Assembly (NCBI GenBank): GCA_900708905.1
Contig: CAADRB010000037.1
Coordinates: 369,188 to 433,187 of the forward strand
DNA from: Hymenolepis diminuta
Lineage: Eukaryota; Platyhelminthes; Cestoda; Cyclophyllidea; Hymenolepididae
Direction: 5' to 3'
Length of the DNA stretch: 64,000 nt
Shown here piece after piece: positions 23,060 to 35,200 of this stretch. The position numbers and the translations under genes were made by a program. The stretch's first letter is position 1, and each line of letters begins with the position of its first letter. The notes beneath the pieces were generated by a model. The model saw only the letters and a list, made by a program, of their open reading frames with translations. It was not told the DNA's origin and did not search any database.

Positions 23060-25550
23060 ATAACTATTTCATTTCAGGTTGCTGAATACGTCTACAATCC
23101 TTCTGCAAATTTCTGTCATAGATATCAAATATAATTTTGCTGGAATGAATCTAATATTAGGTGACAATTTAGCATAAATGGGGACTAAGTTTCATGACCT
23201 CTCTGTATTATTGACCCTTTAATAATGAAACCCCTGCATCAGGAAACTTACTTTATTTGAAGTCTGGATGCATTCATTTGCCCAAATTCTCATAGAAAAC
23301 ATAGTCACGGTGCAATTTACTTAGATTTCATGCTTTGTACTCCAGGTTCATGAGTGAGATTACATCCACGAAATGCAGAGCTAATTGACCGGCTGATATA
23401 ATCTCGTGGATAATCAAGTCATCTTGATATATTCGTATCCTATTACGGCAAAGAGTAGGAAAATGTTCAGATGTTCAGGAAGATGAGAGCAGATGTTCAT
23501 AAAAGTACCATAATTAAATGAATTAAAAGTGCAAAAAATGCTTATTTTCTTTCTAAGGAACTTGATATTAACTTTATCATCCCAAGGTCCCAAAAAATCA
23601 ATTTTATCTATTGTCTCTGACAAAAGTCAGCTACAAGTTCTATTGGATAAAATTGCCTCTTGTGTTTGTCCTTTTCAGGATATGACGATGAGTAATTGCA
23701 TCGCATTAAGACTTATCCCTTCTTTCTACATTGCCGTTCAGCAGCTCCTGCAGTCCCCATTTCCATACATGAGTCATGAGTTTGCCTGGTCAAGGCGCGA
23801 TCTGTTTGCTTTTAAGAAAAGGACATAAAACACATGACATGACCGGAAGTTTCACCTGTGCCTTAAGCATTTTTCATTTTCTATTCCTAAATTACTGAGA
23901 CGGAATTTAAATATTTCCTGCTACCCAAAGCACAGAGGAATAGATTTGGGTGTAACTAGTGGAAACGCTTTGTTATCTTCTGTCCACCGATTGTAATCTG
24001 GGAGTCGAAACACCTTTTATCAATTGCATTTTCTACCTAAGAGAAATTTCTTATTCCCTTCTTTAAAAAGGAATTTTTCTTTTGAGCAATAATTCATGAT
24101 GCTGCTCTCTTTTGATAAAGACAATATGATCTTCGAGTAGGGCCATTTCTTCTTGCCTATTTACTGATCCTCTTCGCGTCTATTTTCCTTATTATGTAGC
24201 AATTTGAAACCGTTTTGTTTTACTGAAACCAACGCTATAACCTTATACAAAAAGTTCTGAAATAACACATTTCAGTCTGAAATTTGGCACATCCAACTGA
24301 TTTTGAAATGACTGAAATCGCGAATGTTATGTTACATTCATTAAACTGTAATGATACAATCGAACTAAAGTGGCGTGACCGATCTGCCAACTAGTCCTAA
24401 CTTCCACCCGATTCCAAATTTCACAGACACGAACAGGCTCAGAAAACTGATGTTTGAATCTCCTAGCCTTGAGAGAAAGTGGACAACTAACTACTTCTGG
24501 AATTCAAAGAAAGTGAAATACTTCCTATCTCGACTTATATATTTACTTCTGTTCTACTCCCAGCCTCGTTTCATCCCTTATTGGTCTATTCGAATATTTT
24601 ATAAAACCCCCCCATAATTAAATTTTGGAGGAGATTTTTCTCGCCACTGACATACTTTCTCATAGGAATACGCATTATTCAGTCGTATTTTTTTGACCTT
24701 TGACCCATTCACTTAAGCAATTACAGTGCATATGCTTAAAGCAAGTAAAATAAAAGTCCATTTTTAAAAAAAGGGACATATATGAGGTCGCTTTTGTTAA
24801 TTCGGTCCATTTTTCCATGTTTCAATCATAAAACAAACCCGCTGATCCACTTCTTTGCTAGGGCACCAATTTTTTCCGCATCAAATCATTAAAACAAATT
24901 ATTAGCTTCCACAAAGACATTTTATCAGAAGAAATTCATACATTTTCGTGTCCCAATACAGAAGATTTCCTTTTATTGCTAATACAATTAGAAGAAAGTC
25001 CTCCAAGACTCGTACAGAAATAAGCAGACTAAAGAAGTTCTTTGTAAATAATTCATATTATTCCATTTAATTTTCTCTAACCAGTGGTGTTTTATTGACA
25101 TGGAGAGGGATTAATGTTGAATAATTATAGAAATGATTAATATTACCCCAATAATACAAAAAATTACAAATTTAGCCGTGCAGAGCACCTGTAGGGGGCC
25201 AATAGAAAGCTCAATAAATTTCAAATAGAGCGGGATAAAATTCCCGTGTATTAGATAGTCGAACTTCATTTGATCTTCCATTTGTGGTTGTATAATATTT
25301 AAAAATGATGGAGTTTACATTAAAAGAGTAATTAAAACTTCTTGACTGATTTCGACAAATTAACTGGGGAACTTTTGCGTTAAATGCGATTAATTGAAGT
25401 GAATTTGAGAATTTGCAAACACCATCTGCAGAGCCACACTACTCTTTTTATCACCACCCGCAACGATGACTTCCTAAGCGTTTAATTGTTCATTTTTAAT
25501 ATTTAAATTGCGGTATGATTTTCACAGATACTGCGCTCTGGGGGCCTCTG
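23060..25550. other. Intergenic, no supported gene
   Basis: The ORF at 23529-23828 (99 codons) has no recognisable domain, and I do not accept it. The rest is AT-rich without motifs I can name. Confidence 0.4.
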
Positions 25551-25554
25551 GGTC

Positions 25555-26456
25555 TGGTGAGTAGTTAGCAGGTTATCAGTTTGTGTGACATGATCATGAA
25601 ATTACCGGCTGTCCAATCCTGGATTTTGTGAACTTTATGGAATTGGGCCGAACCTTGTTGGAAGACGTTGGGCTCTCTTCCATTGGCTATTCTGTCTATC
25701 CAAGGGGGCTTAACAATGATTTGGAGAGTCTCGATATAGGCATTTGCAGCGGCATTAACTCTAAGGTCCTGTGGAAAAAGTGAAGAGTCATGATGTGCGC
25801 TCCCTTTAGTGCTAATAACACCTCAAACCCTCACTGTTGAAGGAATCTTCGTGAACATGGATAGCAGTTGAAACTTCAATGGCGTAGGTCCCCACATAAC
25901 CAGGCACCCATCATTTCTTCATTTGACTTTTTGGTCTTAGTGGAAGTTTTTTGTCGTCGGAGAAAAACCAAAGACACTCCTGTTCTTCCGGATGCTTCAA
26001 TTACCTCAAGAGTCATTTTGCACGCACTAAACGATTCTCTTGAGTTGTTTTAGTCCATAAAACTGATGGCCTCGCCTAAGAACGTATGATTTTTATCCAA
26101 GGTCTTGATGAACAACATTCCTCATTGACCCTACAGACGCTTGAGGGTCTTTGACAAGATTTCGCGCTTTGACTTCCCACGATTTTCGTCCATCATGCTA
26201 TGCCATGCCATACACTCTTCTCACAAATTCAGGTGTTCTGAGTGAGTGAGCAGAGCGTTGACAATGCTCTTTTCACTTTCCCGTGGCGAACAATTCATCT
26301 CCATTCTTTCCATTCACCAGCTCCTTTCCAACTTTGCAAACGAAAGGTCCGGCGACTTTTAGAAATCGTGCAATTTCCAAATTGCTGTGTTTCGCTTCTA
26401 TGACACCATCACACAGAGTGTCTTTCCCCTTCATTACTTCTAGTGATATCCGCCAT
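25555..26456 (-). pseudogene. mariner/Tc1-type transposase pseudogene
   Basis: The minus strand from an ATG at 26456 (MADITRS) reads, with stops and frame changes, as an IS630/Tc1-mariner transposase. The N-terminal helix-turn-helix region has VIEAKHSNLEIARFLKVA and FVCKVGKELV (about 26395-26310). The linker has LRTPEFVRRV, then MRNVVHQDLG.KSYVLRRG (about 26140-26060). The catalytic region has KHPEEQECLWFFSDDKKL (first catalytic Asp, about 25950), FPQDLRVNAAANAYIETL, IVKPPWIDRIANG and VFQQGSAQFHK. The last normally reads FQQDSAPxHK, so the second catalytic Asp is Gly here. At least four in-frame stops plus frameshifts show it is dead. The C-terminal part after NFxDHVT is lost or unrecognisable, and no terminal inverted repeats were found. 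Confidence 0.85.
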
Positions 26457-26469
26457 GTGATTTAATATA

Positions 26470-27800
26470 AAAGATGCATTAATTAATCTCGGGTTAGTTG
26501 ACCTTAGATACCTAGAGCGCCCTGTATTCGTGCTGACATTTTATCAAAGTTATAAAGATTTATACCGCTTAATCGGAGGTGTCAAAAATGACAGCTACTG
26601 TTGACACAAAATAACATGTTGTAAGGTACAAATGTATCATTTATACTAATTAAAATTATAATTTTTTTCCTCTAAAATAATAAGTTTACGTGGTTATAAA
26701 AGTAACATTTGATGTACCGTTCGAGAGAGCAGGTACATAAATTTAGCTTTGTAATTTAGAGATTTGGCCGGTTGTGCATGAAACCTCATTTCCTGACTGA
26801 TTTGATCAGAATTATTCGTGCTGTTACTTTCGCAAAAGGTCAATTGAGGAGGCTTACAATAAATTTACATGATCATTGTAGATGAGATTCATATATTTTT
26901 TTTCCTTTTTAATGCCAAATTTTAAATGACCCTTTTTAAATAGCTTTTTGTATGACCTTGAGCATCCGGAAATTGGCTACTAGACTTCCTGCGTGGAAAA
27001 CGAGGATCCTATTTGTAAACCAAGATAATACTTCACCTTTCGTACCACTGACAGCAGCTTATTACAAATTTCATTCAGGTGATGGTTAAAAGTTTTAGAG
27101 ACGATATAATAACAGGTTCAATTATTTGAAGGTCGTATTCAGCGCACAAATTGGACAACCGAAACTGTAGATTTCAAGCTCTAGTACCTTGTGGAGAGCG
27201 CTCTTAGAGGCTTTACAGTCATCTTTTGTGTAATTTGACATTTTTTCCCAGTTTTACTTAGTTCAAGAAATCACATTCATGAAAGCATTTTCTTTCAATT
27301 TGGTTGAGCGGCGATGAATTTTAAATAATTACCTGAAGATGTACATTCGGTGGCACAAATAAACAGGAAGGTTGACTACACGGCTAATTTGTTCAAATGC
27401 ATTTCTGAACCATTTAATTGGAAAGACCTTGGAATTCGTTTTTCTTATTGATCGGATTGATTGTGTCCAACTGTCCAATGGACCATTAAATTGGAAATCA
27501 TAGAATTTGAATCCTCTACAGTTGTATTACATTTCAAAGCAGTATTTTTTTTGTGTGATTTTAATTAAATTATAAAAGTGATTCCTTTCTTTAGTATTTG
27601 GTAATAAAAATAGCAAAAATTTTAACAATTTTTGCTTATAAATTATGTAAAGCGCTTGATTTCATAATAAGTTGGCAAAATATGTCAAGAGGAAAGATTG
27701 TTAAAAGTTCAGCATGCCTAATGTTATTAATATTTCATTTGAATTTTATTAAAAAAATATATGAAAGTGGCCAGCTTTAGTGACAGTTGGAACAGAGACG
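26470..27800. other. Intergenic, no gene seen
   Basis: Very AT-rich. The ORF at 27598-27780 is low-complexity Ile/Lys-rich translation and probably chance. Confidence 0.4.
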
Positions 27801-27808
27801 TTCGACAT

Positions 27809-27814
27809 TTTATT
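27809..27814 (-). terminator. Poly(A) signal AATAAA of the peptide gene
   Basis: AATAAA on the minus strand (TTTATT on plus) lies 112 nt after the stop codon of the neuropeptide precursor gene, a normal 3' UTR length. Confidence 0.5.
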
Positions 27815-27925
27815 ACAATACACAATCAAATTTAATGCACATTTTACGGGTAGGAATGTTTCACACTTGCATTCAAATCAAGCATTTGTTTTTTGATCGC
27901 CAAAAAGTGATTTCTCAACTTCCAC

Positions 27926-29202
27926 TTAGCCCATTCGCATTCTCCGGATGCCCGAACGTCTTCGAATCCTGAGATTAGTGGCTGGAATGTATTCATTTGG
28001 TGCGTATAATTCGTCGACTGAGTCTTAAATGCAGAGGAAATAAATATTGTTTATGATTTGTTAAAAATTACGATGTTTATTATATTTTTTATAAAAGCAA
28101 AACTTTTCATTAATATTATCTTGTTAGAAACCTGAATTCAACCGCAAATTTAATTAATTAAAAGTTCACTTCAGAAATCAATTAATTTGCCTCTTTTTGT
28201 TTTAATGGCCCGAACTATTGGCTGGCTATTTCTAAAATAATATTCACGAATTTCTTGAAGTTTTCGTTATTATTTACAAAAATTTCACGCAATTATAAAT
28301 TAATTTTCTTTGTAATTTTCTTTAATATTTCTTTCTTTTCTAATATTTTTAAATTTTTTTATTATTGGAGACACAGTAGCCAGAAAAAATATGGTAATAT
28401 CCCCATACCTCAAGATGTGCTTATTGTTTAAATATTATTGTATATATTAATTTAAATACGCTATAATTTCTAAAATTATTTGTTAATATTTTCTATTGGA
28501 TATTTTAAATGCAGAAATTCTCATTTCAAGAGAACCATTTCAATCACAACCGAATATCGTCATAACCTACCTTCGACAGAATCTCCATATGATCGTTTGC
28601 CAATTCTCATTTTCATTATCCCGCGCTTGTCCAACAATCCTTCTTCATCTATATTTAAATACAGATTATGTAAAAACTGATCTGTTTATTAATAAGCATA
28701 AAATAATTTATTTCCATTGTCATGGTAATTCAGAAGCCGACAAGGATAGATTTACAAAAATAACAATATCGTGAAATTCCACCAAATAAAAAAATAATTA
28801 ATTCCCTATAGGGTAAATTTATGACCCATTAATCAATAATATATAATATGTTTCGAATAAAAAATATAATATCGTGTGCAATCAAATCCATTTTTAATAT
28901 TAACGCTTTGAAATGCTGAAATTTACAAAGTTGGTTTACCTTCAGAAGGATATCTGTAACCCCTTCTACCGATCCTCATTTTCATAATGCCCCTTTTGTT
29001 TATTTCATTAAATTTTACCGGAAAATGAAAGTCCTTTTCATCGTCATCTTCGTCGGCCCTTGTTACAGACGCAAAAGTTATCAAAAGGACACAAAATACG
29101 CCTAGAATATAAATTACAAATATAATTTTGAACCATTAATTGATAAAAATAATTTATTAAAATAATTTGTAACCTACTCAAATATTTCCAATAATATGAC
29201 AT
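27926..29202 (-). CDS. Amidated neuropeptide precursor, MRI/MRM-amide type
   Basis: Four exons on the minus strand: 29202-29178, 29101-28940, 28648-28571 and 28023-27926, all with GT...AG introns in phase 1. The product is 120 residues. Residues 1-24 form a signal peptide (MSYYWKYLS, hydrophobic VFCVLLITFASV, likely cut after TRA). An acidic spacer follows, then KR-GIMKMRIG-RR (44-55), spacer GYRYPSED..LLD, KR-GIMKMRIG-KR (70-81), a longer spacer, and RRR-SGIRRMRMG-stop (109-120). Dibasic sites plus C-terminal Gly are the classical signs of amidated peptides, giving two GIMKMRI-amide and one SGIRRMRM-amide. The two identical octapeptides differ at five of eight third codon positions and at no residue, which indicates selection on the peptide. 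The ...MR(L/I/M)-amide ending resembles myomodulin-like peptides of flatworms and molluscs; that family name is inference. Its presumed partner would be a G-protein-coupled receptor. Confidence 0.85.
28571..28648 (-). other. Duplicated peptide exon (exon 3 of precursor)
   Basis: A 78-nt exon (26 codons) bounded by phase-1 introns, encoding spacer + KR + GIMKMRIG + KR + SYGDSVE. It repeats the module at the end of exon 2 (KR + GIMKMRIG + RR + GYRYPSE). Both donors follow GAAG (GAAG|GTAAAC and GAAG|GTAGGT). Symmetric phase means it can be duplicated, skipped or included without changing the frame. Confidence 0.7.
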
Positions 29203-29263
29203 TCTTTTGATTATGCTAATTCCCGTGATTGGAAACTGATTTTAAATGGCTTCGATAAAGCCC

Positions 29264-29269
29264 TTTATA
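29264..29269 (-). promoter_or_regulatory. TATA box of the peptide gene
   Basis: TATAAA (in GTATAAAGGG, minus strand) lies 62 nt upstream of the ATG at 29202, which allows a start site about 30 nt downstream and a short 5' UTR. A reversed CCAAT-like ATTGGTTG lies a little further upstream. Confidence 0.5.
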
Positions 29270-29289
29270 CTGACTCCATCAACCAATTA

Positions 29290-32200
29290 AAATGCCCGAT
29301 TTCCTCCGTCCAATGACCGTCATCTCATTTTCTCATGTAATAAATGAGCCTATTTCAAAATTATTTGTTAAAATATTGATTCGATTTACAGTCATATGAC
29401 TGTTTAATGAATTTTTTTTTCATTTGTATTAGAAAGAAATATTATCAAAATTGAAATTTTACTCTGAAGCAAATTTAACAAAAATATATTCTTATCTTGA
29501 AGGATAGAACTTTTTGCATTTAAATATGCAATTCTTATTTTAAATAAACACAAAATTTATTAAATGACCAATAGTAGAAGTGATATATGATGGAGCATAT
29601 GTCATCAATCTCCAAATCAAAGAATGTTCGTTTGTAATTTCGGGTCAAAATCTATGTTTACCTCGCTCACTTCAAAGAGGTGAAGGTTCTGCTAACTAAA
29701 ATATTCATTTGAATTGAATTTAGGATCTTTATTGTTTAATTATTTTACTTACTTTATTTTTAAAGAGATTAGTTTTGCCTTCGAAGAATGATTAGTAGAT
29801 TTTGTTGACGATTTTAATGTCACTGCCTCAATCTCGGTCGGTTAAGATTAAAACAAACGCTATTGTTATCTCGCACTTTTGGAATAAAATTTAAATATTA
29901 TTATTTTTATTTTTTACAAATTAGATTTGTGTAACCATAGCCTGTGTTATTAAATTAGGAGTTTGAATTTATCCGCTTAAATTAGATTACCTTTTTTTTT
30001 GTGCTACAGTTGAAGGAAGGCAGTTTTTCATTTAGACTTTTTGAATAAAATTATGCCGCAATTATTTTCCCTATTTGCACAAAATGCTTGAATTATTAAC
30101 GACCTTTAATTTTTCCGCCGTTACATTGTTATAACTCACAGTAATGCAAAAAATGTATCATTCTTAACCTTGCGATGCAAATGACATTGAATAGTTAGAA
30201 GACCAACGAATGAAGAAGGGAGAAAGGATTAGAAGTACAATAAACAATGTCGAGGTATCGTAGAGTCTTAATTCAATTATTTTTTGAGTCTGGAGGAGGA
30301 CTCACCTTTCACAGTTCAACGCTCCTGATACGTTTCCTTGGTTACAGCAAGTGCTTGTCTAGGATACTTATCACTTATTGAACGGTATTTTTATCGAGGA
30401 GTGTCGTTTTCTCAGTTCCAATTCATATCCTTCCAATGCTTGAGAATGCAAGCTGTTCTTCCATCATGTTTCACAGTTTAAAGTTTCAGCACAGCAGATA
30501 GGCGGTCGTAAAGATCCCAGAGTTCACTTCTCTTATGGTAAACTCTTTTAATTATCTTAATAAATAAAAAACCTTTCCGATAATAAATTTAAAATAAAGT
30601 TTTATTCATGATCAGTTATTCAAGTGTCTTCAGGTTGTCTTCAAGTGTTCCACTTCCTCTCTTCTGTAAAATATCTCAGAAATTGCCAAGAATTCATTTT
30701 TCCTATTGTTTTTTAACCCAATTTACGGACCCTTATTTGGTACGACTGTCTGGAACTGGGTGGATAGTTCGACTTTTGGATTACTTTGAAGTGAATGCAA
30801 ATTTTTTTTCAATTTCAGGGGCGTTATAATACGATTTTAAAATTATCTAAGCTCATACCATCCCCCGGGTATCTTTGTTTTTGATAAACAAAGTGGCGGC
30901 CTTTTCAAGTTGACGCTTGATCAAATCCGTGTGGATGCTCCTTTCATTGTTGGAATGTAGAGAAGGTATTTTTTTCCCGCCTTTATAAATTACTTTTCCC
31001 CAGATGCAGTGTTCATTAGATTTCAAAATTATTTGTATATCTTTGTTTTAATAATCAAAATTCCCTCCTTTTCAGCCCTGTGGTAAAGTTGTATAAAACG
31101 TTATTCAAATACACATGCTCAGATGGAATGATATTATTATTACAATAAAAAGAGAATATTAAACAATAATTTCCCCCCATACGAGAAGTTATTACTTTTT
31201 AAATAATGATTAGTAGTTTAATAAAATAATTGTTATTTACGGAATGGTTTGTGATTGGTCCAAGGCATTTAAAAAACGCAAATGTCTGCAATGACTCTTG
31301 CAACGTAATTAAATTATTAAGGTAATAACTCCCAAGCTGTCTTCTTAATTATTCATTAACATGCACTACTTTTGACTGCCCTCTCTGATCCAAAGCTCTG
31401 TTTCTGCTGTTCCGCAGTATAACAAATATTTCGGCTTGAGATTTCCCTTTTACCGTCTCCATCAAAGATTCTCCATTGAGATATCTTATTGAAAATTTAT
31501 CAAGGAACTTATAAAGTGCATTTCAGTCAAGTGAACGCCCTTTAAACTGATTTCTATTTTAAAACAAAGCTCCAAATGCACAGAAAACCTCAAAATTTGC
31601 GATTTTTTCATTGGAAGAAAAAGTTTTCGGAACAAGAAGGGCATAAATATTTTCATTCAGTTCAGGATTAAGAATGGAAACATGTATAACGAATTTGTAA
31701 CCAAAAGGTGATAATTTTAACTCTCAGTCCAAAAAGCACAAATGCCTAAGAAATGCCGCCGCTTAAAAATTCAATTTCATGGTAGGAAAGCAGAAAGAGC
31801 AGTTCAGAAGCCTCTTGAACATTTGAGTAATATCCACACTGAAGAGGATAGCTGATTGCACTGATTTCATTCTTGAAACTCCCTCTAATTTGTTTCTACT
31901 CATCGATTTTTACTTATTTTCTATTGCTTCGACAGAATTCTACTTCTGTTGTGTCTCTCTGTTCCAGAGCGGTTGATCGATTTCCCCCCGTTCTCTAAGA
32001 CCAGTCTTCGAGGGCAATGGTGCCGAATGAAGAGATATTTTTTTCGGTCTAAAACTATTTATTTTATATTTTAATATATTATATTAATAATAGAATTTAT
32101 TATATTATTCATATAATTTCCATGCTCAAATGAATTAATTTTTGATATTAATTTAATCAACCCGTTTTTTATTTAATCAAATTTTCTGTACCAATTTGTT

Positions 32201-35200
32201 ATCATTAAAAACCTTCCAGAAAAAGATATTAAATTGTAATTGAGTCTTGTGCCTACCGTGAGGCATTTCGGATTTGGAGCCTTTCAATAACAGGGTAATA
32301 ATATCGTCTATGACTTATATTTTCTTACTTCCATCTAACGGGTATGAAAACTTCTCCTGCCTCTTCCATTTGAGTACCCCAAAGGTATTTGTAACTCAAT
32401 ACACTCTAACAAATTCTGACTGTCTTGAGACACGTATTGGGAAATTTCTAATATGTACATAAGTTTTAATGTTCAATTAATCCTAATTTATTGCTCAGAT
32501 CAGTTAATTAGCAGATGTCATCGCAGTATTTGTTTTCTGTCTAACTTACAGAGGAGGAGTTCTGAATGCCTCCCAAAATTGCATACCTCCTTCCAATGGC
32601 CAGTCGCTTCACGCCTCTGGTTTATTTACCACTAGCATACTGCAATATCCAAGTATACGAACATCTGATAAAAATCGATATTATTGATTTGGTTCTTTTG
32701 AATTTATCTTTCAAAAAATTCACCTTGTGTAAACCCTGTTTAGTTAAAAACGACTGTCCTTCTCAATTTCCACTCTTGGCTGAAGGAATGTGCCCATAAG
32801 TCGTGGTGGTACTACGAAGCGCGGAATCAAATCAACAGGTCGCTGAGCTCTGAAAATCCTGGAAATTATCTCATCTTGAAATTAGATCATTGAAATAGAC
32901 ATTAGAATATTATCAACCATACTACTTATAAGAATTCGCATTAATCGTCTCATCCTTAACTCAAACAATATATAAAATGATGCCCTAACATTTATACCGC
33001 TCCATTTCGATGTACCTCCTCGTTGGATACCCCTTTTTAATGAACTTAACTCCCACCAAAACTTTAAATATCCTTTCAATATCAAACCGTTTTGAAGAGG
33101 TGACCGAGTTGAAAATATCAACATTAATGAAAAAAAGTCTCGCCAAATTCCATTTGGGCAAATATTTTCAATTCATCACTGGATGGTATTAAAATTATTA
33201 ATAAATTAGAAAGAAGCATCGTATTCATGATGATATAAGATCTGGAAACTCTTCACGGCAAAAGCGTCTAGTTGGAGATGAGATCGGGATGAGTATATTG
33301 TCAATACGTAACGATTGATTTAAACAAAGGTTTGCATCTATTTGAGCCCACTTTAACAAAATAGTTGCCAATTAAAAAATTAATTTTATTATTATAATTG
33401 CAGACTCAAAATTGATTAAATATGATCCCAAATTGCAAGTTCTACAATATCCATTCAATTTTCAGCAAATTTTGAGCTTTCACAATAACATTTGAATTTG
33501 TGCTGCCCGAATTGGGTGACATTTCGTTTGCTTAGCAACGCAGTGTCTACATCAGCTTCAAATAAAATGTTTTTTCCATCTGTCACTTAAAATCTTGTTT
33601 GTTTGGAATGGAAACTTCTTCCTCCGCATGCGAAAATTTTTTCCAAACTCTCCGATTATTTTATTGTTCCACGTCTTTTAGCTAAAACTAACTATCTGAA
33701 AGCTTCTATTAAACAGGTGTTATTAAATAAACTATTCATTTAAAATCTAATTATCGTCTCTTTGGAGAGTCATGACAGTAATTAAGAGAGTTGAGAAAGC
33801 CAAGCCAATCAAATTTAATTGATAGATATTGAGAAATGAAAATTCAACATCAAATGTTTGTATTTGATAATCCTTTCAATGAGAAGGTTTCGCCTTTGAA
33901 GTTTTTACGTTTTATGAAATAAATTAAATGTTGAATTAACTTATTTCCTTCATTACCCTTCCATAAAACGCATGTAGTGAAGAGAATCCGTGTTTATTCG
34001 AAACATGATGCAGAGTCATTCAGAATTTTGGTTTATCAGGGATGTTTATCCATTGTTTACAATGAATAAAATCTTTCCTTTATAACAGTCGAGGGGAGAC
34101 TTTCAGAGCCTTGTACCTCGTCAGGGAGTGGTTGTGTCTGACTCCTCATAGTCACTTGGTAGCTTGTTGACAGATGAAGTTTACTTTGTCGTACCTGCAC
34201 TCATGACAAATTAATTTGTAAGTAGAGCATGAATCACTACATCGCACTCTGACTCATGACATATTTATCTTGGACTTTAGACAAATGTTAAATTGGACGA
34301 AGTGTAGTGACTCCTTCACGACCTTGAATCACTTAGAGGTTTGAATCCAGTTTATTGCCTACTGCGAAAAGTTATATATAAGCCTCCTTAGCAATTCACC
34401 AATTTTATGCGTTTCGATTCTCCAACGGTTGCGAAGTTGCAACATCCTCCAAGTTCTTGTTCGATAAGATAAGCTGCCAACAACTCTGTCTTATTTCTCT
34501 ACTCCGGAAGCTGATTTTATCAGGTGGAAAGAGGACTCGCTGTGTTATTTCCTCCATATTGCATCGACAGCATCGGCTATAAAATGTAAGGATAGTGTTC
34601 TAAGTACATTTTAAATTGAACTTTTATCGCACTTTTTTAGTATTGATTTGGAGTCCCAGTATAATATTAAGAACTGCTCTGATTCTGGAGACTAATTCAT
34701 TCGCACAATTCAATCTACAACTTTATCTCCACAAAGTTGTATTCATCATTTCATAATAGCTCAAACGGACTAAAAGTGGACTTCTCTAAAGGTCACCATA
34801 ACTCTTTTAATCATATTTTAAAATAGCATGGATGCACAACAAAGTTGAGCACATCTGAAGATGCATTTCTACTCTAATGGACGTCCATGTTAATGCCCTG
34901 GGCAACCTTTGAGTACATCAATTTACTCCTTCATCAATATTGGATTATTTATGATGAATTATTTTAAATATTGATTTATAAAGTGATCATTGTTTTTGTC
35001 ATACAAGATCCAGTCTTGTACTCCAATTTCTCTCCTTCTGAGAACTATTCACAAGCGCAATATGAAAGATTGGGAAGTTTATTCTGAGAAGATTCAATAA
35101 CAAGCCTAAGATGGACTCAAAAGAGGTGTTAGGAGAGCGATTAGATCTGAATCCTTTGTCTATGAGCTGTTATTCGGGAGCAGGATCTAAGGTGGGATCA

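Noticed and set aside
30310..30540. Possible minus-strand exon with a GTGAGT donor
   Set aside because: The frame leading to the donor is closed by stops and has no recognisable product.
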